Source of the DNA: JAUIAI01 sp045106815
GTDB lineage: Bacteria > Pseudomonadota > Gammaproteobacteria > Burkholderiales > Burkholderiaceae_E
DNA length: 64,000 nt
Assembly (NCBI GenBank): GCA_045106815.1
Contig: JBGCFG010000017.1
Location: 42,518 to 106,517, forward strand
Reading direction: 5' to 3'
The notes below the pieces were generated by a model. That model made no database searches, was not told where the DNA came from, and was given only the letters and a program-made list of their open reading frames with translations. Positions within the stretch are counted from its first letter, which is position 1; every line of letters begins with the position of its first letter. Shown one piece after another: positions 18,420-26,767 of this stretch. Both the position numbers and the translations under genes were made by a program.

Positions 18420-18893
18420 GTGAAATCAAACCCACCAGAAATTGAAACCAAGTTGCTGGCCGATGATGGTCGCTTCCCAAACAACCCGCATCTTCCGTTG
18501 ACGGTGGCACGTCAATTGCTGCCGGCAGACAGCGGTGCCGAGGTTTTTGAGGATCTGTTTCGTCGCAATGGCTGGATGCCGGCATGGCGGGCGGGGATAT
18601 TCGATTTTGACCACTATCACAGCAGCGCCCATGAAGTATTGGGTTGCTTTCGCGGCTCTGCGTGTCTGCAATTTGGCGGGGCTCAAAATTATCGGGTAAG
18701 CGTTCAGGCGGGCGATGCGGTTGTTATTCCTGCTGGCGTGGCGCACCGATGCCTTAAGGACAATCAGTTTCTTTGTGTGGGTGCCTATCCGCTAGGTCAG
18801 TCGTGGGACACTTGTACTGGGCAACCCAGCGAACGCCCGGATGCTGATCAGCGCATTTTGAGCCTGGGGCCCTGGGAAAGCGATCCATTTTGA
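18420..18893 (+). CDS. Cupin-domain protein (YjlB-like)
   Basis: About 157 residues with a single cupin barrel. The first metal motif reads HYHSSAHEVLGCFRG and the second GDAVVIPAGVAHRC, giving the usual His/Glu/His set. The opening ETKLLADDGRFPNNPHLPL is like YjlB proteins, so I start at GTG 18420 (VKSNPPEI). An ATG at 18360 in the same frame would overlap the previous gene by 46 bases and add a leader not expected for the family. Enzymatic role unknown; cupins of this type may be small-molecule dioxygenases, isomerases or sensors. Confidence 0.75.
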   Translation: MKSNPPEIETKLLADDGRFPNNPHLPLTVARQLLPADSGAEVFEDLFRRNGWMPAWRAGIFDFDHYHSSAHEVLGCFRGSACLQFGGAQNYRVSVQAGDAVVIPAGVAHRCLKDNQFLCVGAYPLGQSWDTCTGQPSERPDADQRILSLGPWESDPF

Positions 18894-18939
18894 GTAAGCG
18901 AGCCTTTTAGGTTGTAGATCTGTTTGCGAGGTCAACGGC

Positions 18940-19416
18940 ATGCCTGAAACTTCAATTCGATCTGCCACAGTTGATGACGCCACCGACTGCAGTGCAATCT
19001 TGTGCGATTCAATTCGGACGCTATGTGTCCCGGACCATGAAAACAATGACCAAGTGCTGAATCAATGGCTTAGCAACAAGACACCTGACGTTTTGTTGCA
19101 ATGGATTCAAGCGCCGAGTACCGAGATCTATGTCGTCGAACGAAACGGTGAGATCGTCGGTGTGGGCGGCATATTGAGACGAGGGGAGGTCGCGCTTAAC
19201 TATGTTTCTCCCGGTGCCAGATTCAGCGGTGTGAGTCGTCAGTTGCTAACGCACATGGAAGCGGCCCTGCAAGCGTTCGGTATTCCGACGGGCACACTCA
19301 CGAGTACAAAAACGGCTCATCGCTTTTATCGGGCGGCCGGCTGGCATGATGTTGGCGAGCCGCAGCAGTGGGGCGATCTTACAGCGTTTCCGATGGAGAA
19401 ATCGCTTGAAGCTTGA
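18940..19416 (+). CDS. GNAT family N-acetyltransferase
   Basis: 158-residue acetyl-CoA-dependent acyltransferase. The N-terminal strand-helix IRSATVDDATDCSAIL opens the fold. YVSPGARFSGVSRQLLTHME is the acetyl-CoA pyrophosphate loop region, with the usual R/Q-x-x-G-x-G/A spacing modified. TLTSTKTAHRFYRAAGW is the usual motif B. The acceptor is unknown. It sits alone between two cupin genes with short gaps and is in the same direction as both. Confidence 0.85.
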   Translation: MPETSIRSATVDDATDCSAILCDSIRTLCVPDHENNDQVLNQWLSNKTPDVLLQWIQAPSTEIYVVERNGEIVGVGGILRRGEVALNYVSPGARFSGVSRQLLTHMEAALQAFGIPTGTLTSTKTAHRFYRAAGWHDVGEPQQWGDLTAFPMEKSLEA

Positions 19417-19487
19417 TAGGGGTTTTGCCCCGTATCTTGGCACGCCAACGCGAATCAGGTAACGTTTGGCTCATATAGGAGACTGAC

Positions 19488-20300
19488 ATGCCGATTATCG
19501 TCGACGTTGCCCAGGCCAGCCGTGGCCGCGAGGTTCTTGCCGTACCGGGCTATACCCGCACAACCCGCGAAGAAGATAACTACTTCATTACGATGTACAT
19601 GGGTGCACCGCCAGACTCTGCTCGCGATACGCTCGCTTACCGTAATGATGACAAGACCTTGCCGCAGGCGTATCTGGTAGAGCAACCACCCGGCTCGACG
19701 ATTCCGGCCCACTATCACGATACCGATCAGTACCAGGTCTTTATTAACGGTAGTGCTGTGTTCGGCAAAAAGCCTATTGGCCCATTAACTGTCCATTTTG
19801 CCGGCGGGCACACACCTTATGGACCGATTCTCACTCAACATGAGGCAACTCATTTCTTCACGTTTCGCGCTCATTGGGATGGCGGCGGCAAACCGATGCC
19901 GGAGAACCGCCCGAACCTGCAGCACGTTCGCCGGGTCTACCGGCTTGCAAAAGAAATTGAGACTGAACCGCCAGCATCCGATCTTGCAGAGGTGATTCCA
20001 GCCGAGCCGGATGGTTTGGGCACTTCTCTGTTTTACCTGGACGCAAATCAACAATCGACCGTTGATTTACCGGTAGCGGGCGGCGGGCAGTATGCGCTGG
20101 TGCTCGAAGGCGCGGTGACTCATGGTGATCAAACGCTTGCAAAACACTCTTGTGTTTACCGTTTCCCGGATGAACAGGCGCTTGTGCTAACCGCAGGTGA
20201 CGCTGGTGCGACTGTGTTATTACTGCAGTTTCCGCAGCGCGAGCCACTGGATCCGCTGAGCGATCGGCGTCGCGAGGCTGTTGCCAGGCAGCCAGCGTAA
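19488..20300 (+). CDS. Cupin-fold protein, possibly two-domain
   Basis: 270 residues. ATG 19488 has AGGAG seven to eight bases upstream. A first cupin-like barrel is suggested by PGSTIPAHYHDTDQYQVFING (H-x-H and a following Gln instead of Glu) and PLTVHFAGGHTPYGPI. A second, degenerate barrel may cover GQYALVLEGAVTHGDQTLAK through VLTAGDAGATVLLLQFP. No signal peptide. A function in binding or transforming an organic acid is possible but not shown. The next small gene begins four bases after, or overlapping, its stop. Confidence 0.7.
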   Translation: MPIIVDVAQASRGREVLAVPGYTRTTREEDNYFITMYMGAPPDSARDTLAYRNDDKTLPQAYLVEQPPGSTIPAHYHDTDQYQVFINGSAVFGKKPIGPLTVHFAGGHTPYGPILTQHEATHFFTFRAHWDGGGKPMPENRPNLQHVRRVYRLAKEIETEPPASDLAEVIPAEPDGLGTSLFYLDANQQSTVDLPVAGGGQYALVLEGAVTHGDQTLAKHSCVYRFPDEQALVLTAGDAGATVLLLQFPQREPLDPLSDRRREAVARQPA

Positions 20301-20304
20301 GGCC

Positions 20305-20673
20305 GTGACAAACGCTAGTGGCGGGCAAGACCTTGTAGCAAATGCCTGGCTGAAGCTCATTGACGCAAGCGATTCTTCTGCGGCCTGGGGACAGGCATCT
20401 ACTCGCTTTCGCGACCACATATCGCAGGCTGAATGGGACGACCGGTTGGCGCAGGCGAGGCAGCCTCTGGGCAAACTGAAGGCGCGAAAACTGATTTCCA
20501 GCGACTCGAAGTCAGAACTCCCCGGTGCGCCGCCTGGCGACTATGTCGTGATTGCGTTTCAGTCGTTGTTCGAAACTGGCGGTGAATTAGGCGAACGCCT
20601 GACGATCATGAAAGATGCGGACGGGCAGTTTCGAGTGGCTGGCTATTACCTCGTTGCAAACCCGGGCGACTGA
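20305..20673 (+). CDS. DUF4019-like small protein
   Basis: About 122 residues with the DUF4019 pattern: AWLKLIDASDSSAAWGQAS, a central AQARQPLGKLKARKLISS and a C-terminal YVVIAFQSLFE...ERLTIMKDADGQFRVAGYY beta sheet. Most relatives carry a signal peptide; none is visible here. The start is uncertain: GTG 20305 lies four bases after the preceding stop, while TTG 20281 would overlap that gene by 20 bases. Neither has a good ribosome site. Role unknown. Confidence 0.65.
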   Translation: MTNASGGQDLVANAWLKLIDASDSSAAWGQASTRFRDHISQAEWDDRLAQARQPLGKLKARKLISSDSKSELPGAPPGDYVVIAFQSLFETGGELGERLTIMKDADGQFRVAGYYLVANPGD

Positions 20674-20677
20674 CCAA

Positions 20678-20728
20678 GCGATTGAATCAGCGATTGATTC
20701 AGCGATTGATTCAGCGACTAATTCAGCG
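20678..20728. repeat. 12-bp tandem repeat, four copies
   Basis: Four consecutive units of the form GCGATTGATTCA (20678-20689, 20690-20701, 20702-20713, 20714-20725), followed by a partial GCG. The middle two are identical; the outer ones differ by one and by two or three bases. The array fills the short gap after the DUF4019-like stop and runs into the stop codon (20723-20725) of the convergent YrdC-domain gene. It is too short for CRISPR and has no spacer. It could be slippage-generated or a protein-binding site. Confidence 0.85.
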
Positions 20729-21406
20729 CGGCGGCGCCTCTGGTAGCTGGACCCCAAAGTGACGTTTTAGAATGTCGGCTATCAGTTCATAGCAGGCGCC
20801 AAACCGCACAACTTCCAGGGTCTGGATGTTGAGTAGGGTGGAAGACGCCTGATACAGATGGTATTTGCGTAAGCCGTAGTCAATCACAATGTCGGCGATT
20901 GCAAGAATCTCCGGCTCCATGTCTTCAACCCTGAACTTGGTGCCTTGAAGTGACCGGTTGGCTGATGAGCCAAACAAAGGGTGCTCAAATTCTCTGCTCA
21001 GTTCACAGATTCTCGCGTGGAAGCTGCCAGCATTGACCAGCATGAGTACAGTATTGTCTTTGGTGCTGGCCGCCAGGGCGTCTGGTGTCATCCTTTGCAG
21101 GATAGGATGGTCCATCTTCGCAGGTGCGATGACACCAAGCGGCAGGCCATAGTCGAGCGTAATCGCCTCAACGATTTCTTTACCGCGAGTGTCCGTCTGA
21201 TGTATCTCCTGATGCAGGGTCATGTCGCCGAGCATGGCGTTGAGTTTGGCCGGCGCCCGTCCTTTGGTTTTAAAGATCGTAGACAGCGCTTCATAGGAGC
21301 CACCAATGAGTGAATAGCCAACATCCATCGGCAGTATCGCGGTGCCGCCATCTCTTAGAACTTCGAATGCCCGGCTGGCGTCGCCAGCAATATCCGGTCT
21401 GCTCAT
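20723..21406 (-). CDS. YrdC/Sua5-domain protein, paralogue 1
   Basis: 227 residues of the YrdC fold, the family that includes the threonylcarbamoyl-AMP synthase TsaC/Sua5 and the carbamoyl-adenylate domain of HypF. Visible motifs are GGTAILPMDVGYSLIGG near residue 20, an IFKTKGRAPAKLNAML segment equivalent to the K-x-R-P loop, and GSSANRSLQGTKF with the nucleotide-contacting Ser and Asn. The K-x-R-x loop is altered compared with housekeeping TsaC, and there is no Sua5 C-terminal domain. I therefore do not call it tsaC. It is divergent from a close paralogue 200 bases away. The stop lies within a short tandem repeat. Confidence 0.75.
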   Translation of the reverse strand: MSRPDIAGDASRAFEVLRDGGTAILPMDVGYSLIGGSYEALSTIFKTKGRAPAKLNAMLGDMTLHQEIHQTDTRGKEIVEAITLDYGLPLGVIAPAKMDHPILQRMTPDALAASTKDNTVLMLVNAGSFHARICELSREFEHPLFGSSANRSLQGTKFRVEDMEPEILAIADIVIDYGLRKYHLYQASSTLLNIQTLEVVRFGACYELIADILKRHFGVQLPEAPPR

Positions 21407-21606
21407 TTAATCCTCGACTATTCGTTGCACCTGACAGTGCCATCGGTAACGCGAACCCTACGCGAATTCGGGGCGCTTTTAAAGGGCAGGGCGCTGGACA
21501 ATAGATGAAACAAGGCGCGTCTCGCTTGCGCTGCCGGACATCTATGGCAGGCAGCGGTTTAGCCACTATACTGACTCGAATGCAACTCAGAAGCGGGGGA
21601 GATCAG

Positions 21607-22293
21607 ATGTTCGAAGGACAACCAATCAAGGACGATGCCAAGCGGGTGTTTGATGCTGTTCGCAAGGGAGGCATTGCGATTTTTCCGGTGAGTGTCGGCT
21701 ATGCGATCGTCGGACACGAGGAGGCGGCGATCCAACGCATCTATGACGCCAAGGAGCGATCATTCAACAAGCCGTGCGGTAATTTTGGTGATTGGACTCT
21801 GTTCAACGAATTGCTCAATGTCTCGGATCAGGCGCGTGAAGTCGTGCGAACCATCATTCAGGATCACAACCTGCCGTTTTCGGTTGTTGCGCCGTTTGAT
21901 GAAGCCCATCCACTAGTCAAGGGTCTGCCGCCCTTTACGCTAAACAATGCGAGCAAGGCCGGCACGATGGACTTGCTGATGAACGCCGGACCTTTGCACG
22001 ACGAGATTGCACGGCTTGCGCGCGAGAATGACTATGGTGTCTCAGGCTCTTCAGCCAATGTCTCCCTGTCAGGGAGCAAGTTTGTGCTTGAAGATGTTCA
22101 GGAGCAGGTGCGCGCGGTTGCCGATATTGAAATCGACTACGGCCTGGTGCCGTATCACAATGAGAAGGGGCTGGGCAGCACCATCGTTGATCTGCGCGAC
22201 TTTAAAACTGTGCGGGTGGGTTGTGTCTACGACCAGATTGCTGACATCATCAAAAACAAGTTCGACATCGATCTGAAAGCCATCATGAGCTAG
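21607..22293 (+). CDS. YrdC/Sua5-domain protein, paralogue 2
   Basis: 228 residues, related along its length to the divergent upstream gene: GGIAIFPVSVGYAIVG, IYDAKERSFNKPCGNFGDW, GVSGSSANVSLSGSKF and IDYGLVPYHNEKGLGST align with the other copy. ATG 21607 (MFEGQPI) follows GGGGGAG with good spacing; an ATG at 21505 would add a basic leader without support. The fold binds ATP and makes a carbamoyl-adenylate in known members. Presence beside hydantoinase and carbamoyl-amidohydrolase-like genes may mean a role in carbamoyl chemistry, but this is speculation. Confidence 0.75.
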   Translation: MFEGQPIKDDAKRVFDAVRKGGIAIFPVSVGYAIVGHEEAAIQRIYDAKERSFNKPCGNFGDWTLFNELLNVSDQAREVVRTIIQDHNLPFSVVAPFDEAHPLVKGLPPFTLNNASKAGTMDLLMNAGPLHDEIARLARENDYGVSGSSANVSLSGSKFVLEDVQEQVRAVADIEIDYGLVPYHNEKGLGSTIVDLRDFKTVRVGCVYDQIADIIKNKFDIDLKAIMS

Positions 22294-22300
22294 CCGACTG

Positions 22301-22325
22301 CCGCCGCGCGCGCAATTGCGCGGCG
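22301..22325. terminator. GC-rich hairpin between convergent genes, possible terminator
   Basis: A palindrome CGCGCAATTGCGCG (22309-22322) flanked by further complementary GC bases forms a strong stem between the stops of the convergent YrdC paralogue 2 and hyuB. There is no T-run after it on either strand, so it is only a possible factor-independent terminator. Confidence 0.4.
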
Positions 22326-22349
22326 ATTAGTCATTCAAGATCGTTTCAC

Positions 22350-24245
22350 TCAAACCCGCGCTGGTTTGCGGTCTGAGCCCCCCATCCATTTCTGAAAGAC
22401 TGGGGTTCGCGGCGGCTCGAGATGTGTGTCGGCCTTGCATCGCGCTTTGAGTTCTTCCACGGTGCCGCCACGGTCAAATAATTGGATCGGCCCGCGTTCA
22501 GACCCCATTCGCTGTCGCAGACTTTGCGTGGCTGAGCTATCAACCGTCAGGTCAGCTGTGAGCACGACGCCATAGCGCTTCGCGCCCTCGGCTGTGACAA
22601 GACCTCGGCGGGCATCGAGCGCAACTTGTTCCGCATCTCGCTGCAGTGGGTCACCCCAGCCCCCGCCACCCCAGGTGTTGAAGTACAAGGTGTCGCCTGC
22701 ACTAACCTTGATGCGATCACATTTGGGTTCCATCCACTGGCGTGAACCATCGGCGCGCACCATGAGCTTGTCGCTTCGCTGGCCGGGCAGTCCGCCGTTG
22801 ACGCCCCACGGATGAGTCAGCCAGCGGTCGTCGTGAATCGAGATTTCGCCCGGCTCCAGGAATTGATACCCCATGGAAAGGCCGTTACCGCCGCGATGCA
22901 AGCCCGGACCACCCGAGTCCGCAATGGTTTCATATTTGACAATGCGTAGCGGGAAATAGGCTTCCAAGAATTCATTGGGTACGTTGGTGAAAGCTGGCCA
23001 GAGTGAATGTCCGTCAGGTCCGTCACCGGCCGGACGCCCGGGGACACCGCCAAAGCCAATTTGATAGAGCTGGTACCACTCGCCCTGCTTGTTATAACCC
23101 GAGTACATAAAGTGCGGGCTGTCTGAGAAGCCGGCAGCGCACAGCGCGTCGGGCGAGCCTTGCCCAAGCAAGCCGCTCATGATGTCGAAGATGCGCGCCA
23201 GCATGTGGGTACGGGAACTCAGCGCGGCCGGGCGAATCGGTTTCAGGATGGAACCTTTGGGGATGCGCACGTCGACTAGATCGTAGAAGCCATCATTAAA
23301 CAGAATCTGCGGATCAAAGATATTGATGAAGAATGAGCCCAAAAACATCTTGAACATTTCTTCATTGAGCAGGAAGTTAACCGAGCTGATCGATTGCGGG
23401 TCGGTGCCTTCAAAATCAAAGACGACTCGATCACCCTCGCGCCAAAGGTGGCAGGCAATTTTGTAGGGCCCCATGCCCATCCCGTCATCGTCGATGTAGT
23501 CCTCAAAGTATTGCTTCTTCTCGGGGACGACGATTTTGAGAATCGCGCCCATCGCCATTTTGTTGCGATCGAGCATTTCCTGCATTGCGCCTACGAGTTG
23601 GTCAACGCCAAATCGATCGGCCATTTCCACTACACGTCTTTCAGCCAGGCGTAGTGCGGCCACAATTGCATTGAAGTCAGATTTGTTCCATTCAGGCAAT
23701 CGGCAGTTACGCAAGATGAGGTTGAGAATCTCTTCATTCAGCACGCCCTTGCGGATAATCTTGACCGGCGGAATCTGAATGCCTTCTTCAAATATTTGCG
23801 CTGCGTCAGTTGGCAAGCTGCCTGGCACCTTGCCGCCGATATCGGTCATGTGACCAAACATGGCACCCCACGCCACAATGCGTCCGTCGATATATATCGG
23901 CATCAGGGTCAGCCAGTCATTGAGGTGACTAACCGCGCCGTTACAACCGTACGGGTCGTTAGTGAGGAAGACATCTCCTTCTTCAATATCGCCTTCGTAG
24001 CCGGCGATAAACCCGGAAAAAAACGATCCAAACTGTCCGACAACCATCTTGCCGTCTGGGTTGGCAATCATGGGGAATGCATCGTGCTGTTCTCGAATGC
24101 CGGGGGACATTGCAGTACGAAACAGCACGGCATCCATCTCGGTGCGCGCGTTCTTGAGCGCATTCTCAATGATGTCCAGGCTGATCGGGTCAATATCAAC
24201 TTTGCTAAACGGACGCGTGTTCGATTGAATGATTTTCGCGGGCAT
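22350..24245 (-). CDS. Hydantoinase B/oxoprolinase family protein, intact pair
   Basis: Beta subunit-like protein of ATP-dependent hydantoinase/5-oxoprolinase systems, 631 residues, near family length. Recognised from DPISLDIIENALKNARTEMD, EGDVFLTNDPYGCNGAVSHLND, FGHMTDIGGKVPGS and the C-terminal WGGGGWGDPLQRDAEQV. It works with the HyuA-type product encoded 50 bases upstream, which activates the ring with ATP; together they open a cyclic amide such as N-methylhydantoin or 5-oxoproline. Acetone carboxylase subunits are distant relatives and an alternative. The start ATG 24245 has AAGG nearby. Last gene of the isochorismatase-hyuA-hyuB operon. Confidence 0.9.
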   Translation of the reverse strand: MPAKIIQSNTRPFSKVDIDPISLDIIENALKNARTEMDAVLFRTAMSPGIREQHDAFPMIANPDGKMVVGQFGSFFSGFIAGYEGDIEEGDVFLTNDPYGCNGAVSHLNDWLTLMPIYIDGRIVAWGAMFGHMTDIGGKVPGSLPTDAAQIFEEGIQIPPVKIIRKGVLNEEILNLILRNCRLPEWNKSDFNAIVAALRLAERRVVEMADRFGVDQLVGAMQEMLDRNKMAMGAILKIVVPEKKQYFEDYIDDDGMGMGPYKIACHLWREGDRVVFDFEGTDPQSISSVNFLLNEEMFKMFLGSFFINIFDPQILFNDGFYDLVDVRIPKGSILKPIRPAALSSRTHMLARIFDIMSGLLGQGSPDALCAAGFSDSPHFMYSGYNKQGEWYQLYQIGFGGVPGRPAGDGPDGHSLWPAFTNVPNEFLEAYFPLRIVKYETIADSGGPGLHRGGNGLSMGYQFLEPGEISIHDDRWLTHPWGVNGGLPGQRSDKLMVRADGSRQWMEPKCDRIKVSAGDTLYFNTWGGGGWGDPLQRDAEQVALDARRGLVTAEGAKRYGVVLTADLTVDSSATQSLRQRMGSERGPIQLFDRGGTVEELKARCKADTHLEPPRTPVFQKWMGGSDRKPARV

Positions 24246-24295
24246 TGCCTTGCCTTTTGAGAAGTCTTTTGGCTGACGACGTTAGTGTGGGTGGA

Positions 24296-26767
24296 TCAAT
24301 CCGGATGGATCAACAGGTTGCCCACCGGATCTACTTCGGCCGTGTGGCCGGGTAACACAAGGGACGTTGAGTCCATTTCAGTGACGATAGCTGGCCCTGG
24401 AACGCGATCACCCCCTTTGAGCAGAGCGCGGTCGTAGATGTTTGCAGGATGGTCTCGGCCGCCAAAGAAGACTGAGCTTTGTTCCTTTACTGCGCCTGAG
24501 GGGTCACCGTTACCACTGGGCAGGGTTTCGGCCTGCGCCGAGCTTTCGCCGCCCTGAACGACCGCCCGCAGGTTGTACAGCTCGTGCGGCGCATCGAGTC
24601 GGAAGGTAAATAGTTGTTCATGCAGATCATCAAAGCGCCGGCCCAGTTCGGTCATGCCTTGAGCCGCAAATTCTTCCGGCCCCATATTGACGGTTAAACG
24701 CATTCCCTGACCGGCATAACGCAAGTCAATCTGGTATTGCGTGGTTTGCTCGCTGCGCGGTACGCCTTCCTGATCGAGGACCTGCACGGCGGAGGCTGCC
24801 AGATCCTTTAGAATTTCGTGTACTTCGGTCTCGCTGGTCTCATCGAATCGGCGCACGAATGTCCGCGACGCCTCATTGCGAACACGCGTGGTGGCGTCGC
24901 CATAAGCGCACAGCACGCCAGGCCCCGGCGGGATGATCACCGGCCATGAATTCATGAGTTTGCCTAGTGCATTAGCGTGTAGCGGCCCGGCGCCACCAAA
25001 GCCAATCAGTGCAAAGTCCCGCGGATCAAAACCCTGCTCAACCGAGACCAGCCGCAGTGCACCGAACATGTTTTCGTTGACGATGTTGATGATGCCTTCC
25101 GCCGCTTCTTTGAGTGGTAAGCCCATGGCATCGGCCACTTTCTTGACGGCCTTCTCAGACGCGGCATAGTCAAGCTGCATATCGCCGCCCAGTTTGGAAC
25201 TTGAGGGCAGGTAACCGAGTACAACATTGGCGTCTGTGACGGTGGGTTCTGTGCCTCCCTTGCCGTAAGCGGCCGGGCCCGGCTCGGCACCGGCACTTTG
25301 CGGGCCAACCCGCAGCGCCTTGGTCAATTCAGGGACGTAGGCGATAGACCCGCCGCCTGCGCCGACGGTGCGCACATCAACAGAGGGCGCGCGAACCGTG
25401 ACATCAGCCACGCGGGTTTCACGCCGTGTCTGGGCAACGCCGTCCTGAATCAGCGCGACGTCGGTCGAGGTGCCACCCATATCAAAGGTCAGCAGGTCTT
25501 TGAAGCCAGCCTGCTTGGCCATCCAGATGGCACCGGAAACGCCCCCAGCCGGCCCGCTCATCAGCAGATTCACCGGCAGTTCTTTGGCGGCATCCTCAGA
25601 CGACAACCCGCCATCGGAACGCAGAATGTGTAGTTGCACACCGTTCATGCGCCGATTCAATTCATCGTAAAGGTTCTCAATGTATTTTGAGACCACCGGG
25701 CGAATATACGAATTGACGACAGTGGTTTCTGTGCGTTCATACTCATACATCTCGGGCACGATCTCTGATGAAATCGACACGGGCACGCCAGGCATGATCT
25801 GTTCGGCGATAGACCTGATTCTTTCTTCATGTGTGCCGTTTGTGTAGGCATTCATGAGTGATACCGTCAGCGCTTCAATGCCTTGCTTGCTCAGCGTGGT
25901 CAGGTCGCGCTTGAGTGCGGTTTCGTCCAGAGGCTCAACGATTTCGCCTTTCGCGCCGACGCGCTCATCGGCTTCAATGGTGAGTTCAAGTGGCGCAAGC
26001 GGATCTGTCTTTTTGAAGATTACCCAGCCGCCCAGACCACCGGGGACGTAGGAACGTGCGATTTGCAGGGTTTGCTTGTAGCCTTTCGTGGCGACGAGGC
26101 CGACGCGCGCGCCTGAATTTGTCAGCACCGTGTTGGTGGCAACGGTCGTGCCGTGCATGACCTGATTGATAGCCTTGGGCTCTATGCCGGCAATGCCGCA
26201 GATTTTTTCAACACCATTAAGCACGCCAATGGAGGAGTCGCTCGGGGTGGAGGGCACTTTGGCGGTGAAGGTTTGCCCGGAGGTGTGTTCGATCAGCAGC
26301 AGATCAGTAAAGGTGCCACCAACGTCCACCCCAAGCATCCAGCCGCCGCCGGAGTCTCCACCGCGGCGCGGTGTTGCAACCGGCTTCACCGGTTTGCTTA
26401 CCGTCGGCTTGCGTGCGGGGGAAGGGGGGCGTCTGGGTGGTGGTGAACTCGGCGTATCGTTGTCACGCGCCAGCGGATGACTGACAGGCACGTAGGCTTT
26501 GGCGCTGCGCTCACTGTCACGGCTGACTGGTTGCTGCATCGGCGCGGCAATCTCAGCTAGCGGGGCCGCTTTTGCAACAGGCGCTATTTGGGGGCGTGTG
26601 GATATCGGTGAAGTGCCGTTGCCGGATGGAGCGCCGCTCGCTGCTGAATCAGTCTTTGTCTTTGGAGCGCTGCTTCCCGGTGAGCCACTTAGTCGGTCAA
26701 ACTCATTTTTGAGGCCCTTAAGTTGATCGTCAAACCAGCTCTTGGCGCTATCGCGATCATTGCTCAT
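24296..26767 (-). CDS. Hydantoinase A/oxoprolinase family protein with long N-terminal extension
   Basis: ATP-dependent ring-activating subunit, 823 residues. From residue 146 the canonical motifs are all present: GVDVGGTFTDLLLIE (phosphate-binding), VMHGTTVATNTVL, LTFDMGGTSTDVALI, VGAGGGSIAYV and GGTEPTVTDANVVLGYL. The first 140 or so residues are unusual for the family: a short amphipathic start (SWFDDQLKGLKNEFDRLSG) followed by a Pro/Ala/Ser-rich, probably disordered tail ending in a basic PTVSKPVKPVATPRR. It starts at ATG 26767, overlapping the isochorismatase gene stop by four bases, so it is co-translated with that gene. With the downstream HyuB it probably hydrolyses a hydantoin-like ring. 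Confidence 0.92.
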   Translation of the reverse strand: MSNDRDSAKSWFDDQLKGLKNEFDRLSGSPGSSAPKTKTDSAASGAPSGNGTSPISTRPQIAPVAKAAPLAEIAAPMQQPVSRDSERSAKAYVPVSHPLARDNDTPSSPPPRRPPSPARKPTVSKPVKPVATPRRGGDSGGGWMLGVDVGGTFTDLLLIEHTSGQTFTAKVPSTPSDSSIGVLNGVEKICGIAGIEPKAINQVMHGTTVATNTVLTNSGARVGLVATKGYKQTLQIARSYVPGGLGGWVIFKKTDPLAPLELTIEADERVGAKGEIVEPLDETALKRDLTTLSKQGIEALTVSLMNAYTNGTHEERIRSIAEQIMPGVPVSISSEIVPEMYEYERTETTVVNSYIRPVVSKYIENLYDELNRRMNGVQLHILRSDGGLSSEDAAKELPVNLLMSGPAGGVSGAIWMAKQAGFKDLLTFDMGGTSTDVALIQDGVAQTRRETRVADVTVRAPSVDVRTVGAGGGSIAYVPELTKALRVGPQSAGAEPGPAAYGKGGTEPTVTDANVVLGYLPSSSKLGGDMQLDYAASEKAVKKVADAMGLPLKEAAEGIINIVNENMFGALRLVSVEQGFDPRDFALIGFGGAGPLHANALGKLMNSWPVIIPPGPGVLCAYGDATTRVRNEASRTFVRRFDETSETEVHEILKDLAASAVQVLDQEGVPRSEQTTQYQIDLRYAGQGMRLTVNMGPEEFAAQGMTELGRRFDDLHEQLFTFRLDAPHELYNLRAVVQGGESSAQAETLPSGNGDPSGAVKEQSSVFFGGRDHPANIYDRALLKGGDRVPGPAIVTEMDSTSLVLPGHTAEVDPVGNLLIHPD

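Noticed and set aside
20678..20728. Possible CRISPR array
   Set aside because: Repeats are 12 bases with no spacers, and no cas gene is in the window.
20723..21406. Assignment as tsaC/sua5
   Set aside because: The K-x-R-P loop is altered, no Sua5 domain is present and a close paralogue lies beside it; a housekeeping t6A role is not supported.
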